A DNA stretch of 19,491 nucleotides from Prevotella sp. CAG:1185 (GTDB lineage: Bacteria; Bacteroidota; Bacteroidia; Bacteroidales; Bacteroidaceae). Location of the stretch: assembly GCA_000436695.1 (NCBI GenBank), contig HF992559.1, positions 15,432 through 34,922 on the forward strand, in the 5' to 3' direction. The notes below the pieces were generated by a model. The model worked only from the letters and a program-made list of their open reading frames with translations. It was not told the DNA's origin and did not search any database. The stretch's first letter is position 1; each line of letters starts with the position of its first letter. Below, in pieces: positions 15,084 to 19,491 of this stretch. Both the position numbers and the translations under genes were made by a program.

Positions 15084-18000
15084 TTGAAAAAAATAAGACA
15101 TATAATAAATGGAACAATATGGACTATAATAATTGTTTATATTTCAGCAATTGTTTTAATCCATATACCTTTCATTCAGGCGTGGGTCGGCGGGCGTGTT
15201 AGCAGTGCCTTGGCGACAAAATTAAGCACACGTGTTTCTATAGGTCGAGTGGATTTAGGACTTCTGAATAGGATTGTTATTGACGACGTAGAGGTCTATG
15301 ACCAAAATTCAAAACAGATGATAATTGCATCGCGCTTGGCGGCAAAGGTTGACTATTATCAACTGATAAGAAATGGTTGTGTTTATATTTCTTCTGCTCA
15401 AATTTTTGGTTTAAAAGGTATCTTTTACAAAAAAGACAAGATTTCCAAACCAAATTATCAGTTTGTCTTGGATTCTTTAGCCTCAAAGGATAAAAGTAAA
15501 AAGTCGAATCTTATGTTGAGTATCAATTCCCTGATAATTCGACATTCTTCAATAAAATACGACAGAGAAGACATACCCTGTACCCCATCACATTTTAATT
15601 TGAACCATTTAGATTTAAATAACATAAGTGCCCATTTTATAGTTCCTTATTACACAAATGACAGTGCATCCGTAATTGTTAAAAAATTATCACTAGATGA
15701 AAATTCCGGATTTGGCTTAAAGGATTTAAAGTTCGATTTAAAATATAATAAGAGTAAAGCTGAAATTGAGAACTTTAAACTTCTTATGCCTAATTCTGAG
15801 ATTTATTCAAATGGCCTAACCGTTAACTATCAATACAAAAATAATAAGCCGGATATACAATCTGTTAAATATTCTGGTGATATTAACATAAAAAGATTTT
15901 CAGTTTCTGATATTAAATGCTTCATTCCAAAACTTAAATATAGCATTAAGCCATTATCCTTAAATATCAGTTTTACTGGTGATTACAACAGTTTAAGTAT
16001 AAACAGGCTTAATCTTTATAGTGATGGTCTTTTAAGTCTAAATGCAAATGGAAAAATTTCGAAACATAAGTCAAGCCTTAGCTGGCACGCCAATGTTTCC
16101 AAACTTGAATGTAATATTCCAAATGCAGTAAAATTGTTAGGATCATCAGATTCCGGCATTAATATCCCCCAATTTATATCTAATATTGGCAACTTTACAT
16201 ATTATGGAACCGCAAAAGGAGCAGGTAAGTCGGTGTATGTTAATGGCGATATTAAAACAGACGTAGGAAACCTAGACATAAAATTAGATAAAAACAAAAT
16301 AGAAATAAATACAAGCATAAAGACCGACAATATAAATTTGTGTAAATTGTTGGGTAATGAACATTTTGGAACTTTGTCAACCAATTTAAGTCTGAAATTC
16401 GTTGATTTCATAAATAATGCTTCAAAAATATATATTGATGGAGTATTTCCACACTTCGACTATAATAAATATCAATACAACAATATTATTGTTAAGGGAT
16501 TGTATAACAAAAAAACTTTTGACGGACTGCTAAAGCTAAATGATCCAAACGGACAAATTAATATTGAGGGTAAAATGTTTGCAAATAATATTGATGAGAC
16601 CTCAATTAATGCATCTGTAAGGAATCTGGATTTATCAAGATTAAACATCACTAATAAATGGAAAGATACAAAGTTTAATTTTGATATAAATACAAATGTT
16701 ACATACAATTCAAGTAATGCAAATCTTGTTGACGGAAACTTAACGGTTCGGGATTTTTCAATGATTTCACCAAATGAAACATTTTCCATTAACCGATTGA
16801 ATATCAATGCAGATAAAGAATCGATATCCATGCAAAGCGATTTTGGCAATATTGATATTCATGGAAAATATCAAATAAAAACCATAATAAACAGTTTTAC
16901 TAATTTGCTCCACGAAAAACTGCCTACAATATTTACAGCATACAATAAATCCAATAATGAAATAAAAGTTAATGCAACGATTACAAAATCAGATTGGCTC
17001 AGAAAGTTTTTTAATATTCCATTAAAATTAAACGGTCCATTACATTTATCAGCTGAAATAAATGATGTTAAGAAACATTTTAGAATGCTTTGTAAAACGA
17101 ATGGATTCATTTATAATGAAAGTCCATACGAAAATGTATTTATCAGTGCAGACACCCCTGATGACACTTTGAAGTTAGAAGGAAGAATAAATAAAGTTAT
17201 GACGAATGGTCATAAATTATCTCTTACGTTTAACACAAGCGCCATTGCTGATAAACTCTCAACTATAGTAAATTGGCATAATCATCAAGAAAAGCCTTTT
17301 GTCGGTTCATTAAATGCAGATACTAAGTTTATAATGAATGCTAAAGGTAAACCTGATGTCAATATTGAAATTAACCCATCGGATATATTAATTAACGATA
17401 CCGTTTGGCACATAAAACCGGCCAACATCACCTACAGCAATGGAAATTTGACAGTTGATCATTTCTCTGTTGAGCATAATAAACAGCACATAAAAGTTTA
17501 TGGAATGGCCACAAAAAGCCTGTCAGACTCCATTATTGTCGATATGCAGGATGTGGATGTCAACTATGTATTGAACCTTGTGAATTTTCACTCTGTTGAA
17601 TTTCAAGGCTATTCAACGGGTAAGGCATATATAAAATCTGTATTCTATGATCCTGAGCTATATGCAAAATTAAATATTAATCAATTTAAATTTCAGGATG
17701 GACGTATGGGAAATTTAAATGCAGACGTTTCATGGAATAAAACAGACAAACAAATAGACATTGATGCTATAGCAAAAGATGGCGAGGATAAAGCAACCAT
17801 AATCAAAGGCTATGTCTCACCTTCCCGGAATTATATTGATTTGAATATTAGAGCCAAAAATACAAATATTGAATTTCTTGAAGGATTCTGTGGAACATTC
17901 ATGGATGACATAAAGGCAAATGCAAATGGCAGTGTTAGATTATGTGGACCTTTGAATAATATAAATCTAACAGGACTCCTGATTACAAACGGTAATGTAA

Positions 18001-19460
18001 GAATTATACCAATAAACACGACATACACATTAGCCAATGATACAATAAGATTTTTACCTGACAATATTGTGTTTGCTGCTGATACAATTAGAGACCGAAA
18101 TGGGAACATTGGAATTGTCAGTGGCAGACTTCACCACAGGCATCTGACGAATCTAACTTATGATTTAAACATTAAGACTAATAATCTTTTATGTTACGAT
18201 ACACGCAGCTATGGAAATGAAACTTTCTATGGAACGGCATACGGCACAGGCTCATGTTCAATAAAAGGTGGAAATGGCCGTATTGACATTGACATAAACA
18301 TAACCCCAGAAAAAGGATCATTTATTGAATATAATGCTGCAAGCCCGGAAGCTATATCTGACCAGCAATTTATTACATGGCATGACAAGACTTACCATAA
18401 TAATAATGATTCAGTCAGCACAGACTCTGCTGACGATGAAACGCATGACGAAAATATCGACAAGCCATCAGATATGCATATCAATTTCTTGATAAATATG
18501 AATCCCGATGCCACGTTGCGTGTATTGATGGATAAGTCTAATTATGACTATATTGCCTTAAATGGTACAGGCAGCATACGTGCAACATACTTCAATAAAG
18601 GAGCATTTAATATGTTTGGAACATACCAAATAGAAAATGGAATATATAAACTTACAATACAAAATATAATAAAAAAAGTATTTCAATTTCAAGATGGAGG
18701 AACAATAACATTTGGAGGTGATCCTTATAAAGCGGCATTAAACCTAAAGGCTTTGTATACTGTCAACAGTGTACCACTTTCAGACCTGCAAATTGGAAAT
18801 AGTTTTTCAAGCAATAACATAAGGGTTGATTGCATAATGAATATCAGTGGAACGCCACAGTCCCCACACATTGACTTTGACTTAGATTTACCGACAGTCA
18901 GCAACGAAGCAGAACAAATGGTACGTACGGTTATTAATGGTGAAGAAGAAATGAACCAACAAGTCGTTTACCTGCTAAGTATCGGCCGTTTCTATATGCA
19001 AAAGAATAACAGTTCATCAAGTCAAGAAGGACAGCAGAATCAGACGAGCCTTGCTATGCAGAGCTTGCTTAGCGGAACGATAAGCCAACAAATTAATTCA
19101 CTTTTGGGAAGTCTGGTTAAAAATAATAACTGGACATTTGGTGCAAACATAAGCACTGGTGATGAAGGATTTAATAACGCTGAATATGAAGGACTTTTAT
19201 CCGGAAGGCTGCTAAATAACCGATTAATAATTAATGGACAATTCGGTTATAGGGACAATGCGAATGCTACAACTTCATTTATTGGTGATTTTGACGTAAA
19301 TTATCTGTTACTTCCAAACGGTAACATTTCATTAAAAGTATACAATCAGACAAATGACAGATATTTCACGAAATCATCATTGAACACACAAGGTGTAGGT
19401 CTGATTATGAAAAAGGACTTTAATTCATTAATGGAACTTTTTGGATTTAAAAGAAAATGA
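15084..19460 (+). CDS. tamB: TamB-family envelope biogenesis protein
   Basis: TamB/AsmA-like proteins span the periplasm from an inner-membrane anchor and take part in outer-membrane protein insertion or lipid transport. The 1458-residue product has one N-terminal membrane helix (about 11-30), then IPFIQAWVGGRVSSALATKL and a very long beta-rich, Asn/Lys/Ile-rich body. The conserved C-terminal TamB (DUF490) domain covers roughly residues 1000-1458, including FLINMNPDATLRV, GAFNMFGTYQIENGIYKLT and QDGGTITFGGDPY. An acidic, Ser/Asp-rich insert lies at about 1104-1132. The start is TTG at 15084: the frame is closed by TGA at 15057-15059 and no ATG precedes the membrane helix. Its stop codon overlaps the ATG of the next gene, suggesting a two-gene unit. 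Confidence 0.93.
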   Translation: MKKIRHIINGTIWTIIIVYISAIVLIHIPFIQAWVGGRVSSALATKLSTRVSIGRVDLGLLNRIVIDDVEVYDQNSKQMIIASRLAAKVDYYQLIRNGCVYISSAQIFGLKGIFYKKDKISKPNYQFVLDSLASKDKSKKSNLMLSINSLIIRHSSIKYDREDIPCTPSHFNLNHLDLNNISAHFIVPYYTNDSASVIVKKLSLDENSGFGLKDLKFDLKYNKSKAEIENFKLLMPNSEIYSNGLTVNYQYKNNKPDIQSVKYSGDINIKRFSVSDIKCFIPKLKYSIKPLSLNISFTGDYNSLSINRLNLYSDGLLSLNANGKISKHKSSLSWHANVSKLECNIPNAVKLLGSSDSGINIPQFISNIGNFTYYGTAKGAGKSVYVNGDIKTDVGNLDIKLDKNKIEINTSIKTDNINLCKLLGNEHFGTLSTNLSLKFVDFINNASKIYIDGVFPHFDYNKYQYNNIIVKGLYNKKTFDGLLKLNDPNGQINIEGKMFANNIDETSINASVRNLDLSRLNITNKWKDTKFNFDINTNVTYNSSNANLVDGNLTVRDFSMISPNETFSINRLNINADKESISMQSDFGNIDIHGKYQIKTIINSFTNLLHEKLPTIFTAYNKSNNEIKVNATITKSDWLRKFFNIPLKLNGPLHLSAEINDVKKHFRMLCKTNGFIYNESPYENVFISADTPDDTLKLEGRINKVMTNGHKLSLTFNTSAIADKLSTIVNWHNHQEKPFVGSLNADTKFIMNAKGKPDVNIEINPSDILINDTVWHIKPANITYSNGNLTVDHFSVEHNKQHIKVYGMATKSLSDSIIVDMQDVDVNYVLNLVNFHSVEFQGYSTGKAYIKSVFYDPELYAKLNINQFKFQDGRMGNLNADVSWNKTDKQIDIDAIAKDGEDKATIIKGYVSPSRNYIDLNIRAKNTNIEFLEGFCGTFMDDIKANANGSVRLCGPLNNINLTGLLITNGNVRIIPINTTYTLANDTIRFLPDNIVFAADTIRDRNGNIGIVSGRLHHRHLTNLTYDLNIKTNNLLCYDTRSYGNETFYGTAYGTGSCSIKGGNGRIDIDINITPEKGSFIEYNAASPEAISDQQFITWHDKTYHNNNDSVSTDSADDETHDENIDKPSDMHINFLINMNPDATLRVLMDKSNYDYIALNGTGSIRATYFNKGAFNMFGTYQIENGIYKLTIQNIIKKVFQFQDGGTITFGGDPYKAALNLKALYTVNSVPLSDLQIGNSFSSNNIRVDCIMNISGTPQSPHIDFDLDLPTVSNEAEQMVRTVINGEEEMNQQVVYLLSIGRFYMQKNNSSSSQEGQQNQTSLAMQSLLSGTISQQINSLLGSLVKNNNWTFGANISTGDEGFNNAEYEGLLSGRLLNNRLIINGQFGYRDNANATTSFIGDFDVNYLLLPNGNISLKVYNQTNDRYFTKSSLNTQGVGLIMKKDFNSLMELFGFKRK

Positions 19461-19491
19461 ATGTCCGCAAGTTGCCAATCAATAAATTCGA
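19457..19491 (+). CDS. start of a downstream gene, possibly TamL/BamA-like (partial)
   Basis: The last bases of tamB, ATGA, give an ATG at 19457 overlapping the tamB stop by 4 bases. The new frame stays open to the window edge, giving MNVRKLPINKF. A start with basic residues fits the beginning of an export signal. In Bacteroidetes tamB is commonly next to tamL, a BamA-family outer-membrane lipoprotein, which makes that the best guess. Eleven codons cannot prove it. An alternative ATG at 19461 in another frame is less attractive. Confidence 0.4.
   Translation, partial: MNVRKLPINKF

Noticed and set aside
1..19491. CRISPR array, insertion sequence, integrase, phage or defence genes
   Set aside because: No regular repeats, transposase or integrase motifs, or terminal inverted repeats were seen; despite the tRNA genes at the left end there is no sign of an integrated element.

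Overview
The window looks like ordinary chromosomal core from a low-G+C member of the Bacteroidales, most likely Prevotellaceae. The evidence is the promoter style (a -33 TTTG-like box, 20 bases, then TAnnTTTG), the near absence of Shine-Dalgarno sequences before genes, tRNA genes that do not encode CCA, the pheT-yebC-TSCPD gene order, a complete nqrABCDEF operon, a short Bacteroidetes-type Crp-like regulator and a very large TamB with a possible downstream partner gene. No mobile element, CRISPR array, integrase or phage gene is visible. The genus is inferred from gene content and style, not from a database comparison.

Layout. Positions 1-117 hold the 3' half of a tRNA-Thr and a complete tRNA-Gly(CCC). 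On the minus strand, lepA (back-translocase EF4) and a Crp/Fnr-type regulator form a two-gene unit ending in a long AT-rich hairpin. Divergent from lepA is a small lipoprotein gene. A bidirectional hairpin separates it from the minus-strand operon pheT-yebC-TSCPD gene. About 900 bases of AT-rich DNA without a convincing gene follow. A lone family-2 glycosyltransferase gene (plus strand) comes next, with a promoter so close to its ATG that the message may be leaderless. Another bidirectional hairpin separates it from the minus-strand nqrA-F operon (8925-14766). A divergent promoter region then leads to tamB (plus strand, 1458 codons, TTG start). Its stop codon overlaps the ATG of a further gene that runs off the window edge.

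How the genes fit together. Nqr is the sodium-pumping NADH:quinone oxidoreductase of the inner membrane. TamB and its possible outer-membrane partner concern envelope assembly. LepA, PheT, YebC and the tRNAs serve translation. The Crp-like protein is the only evident transcription factor.

Start sites. For lepA, pheT and nqrA the longest reading frame begins at a TTG that lies inside the TAnnTTTG promoter box. I therefore use the downstream ATG, which also matches family N-termini. I see no previously undescribed multi-gene system. The points most worth a second look are the long gene-free gap with an operator-like dyad before the glycosyltransferase, the altered DxD motif of that enzyme, the TQAT flavinylation motif in NqrB, and small regulatory structures at nqrA and the Crp-like gene.
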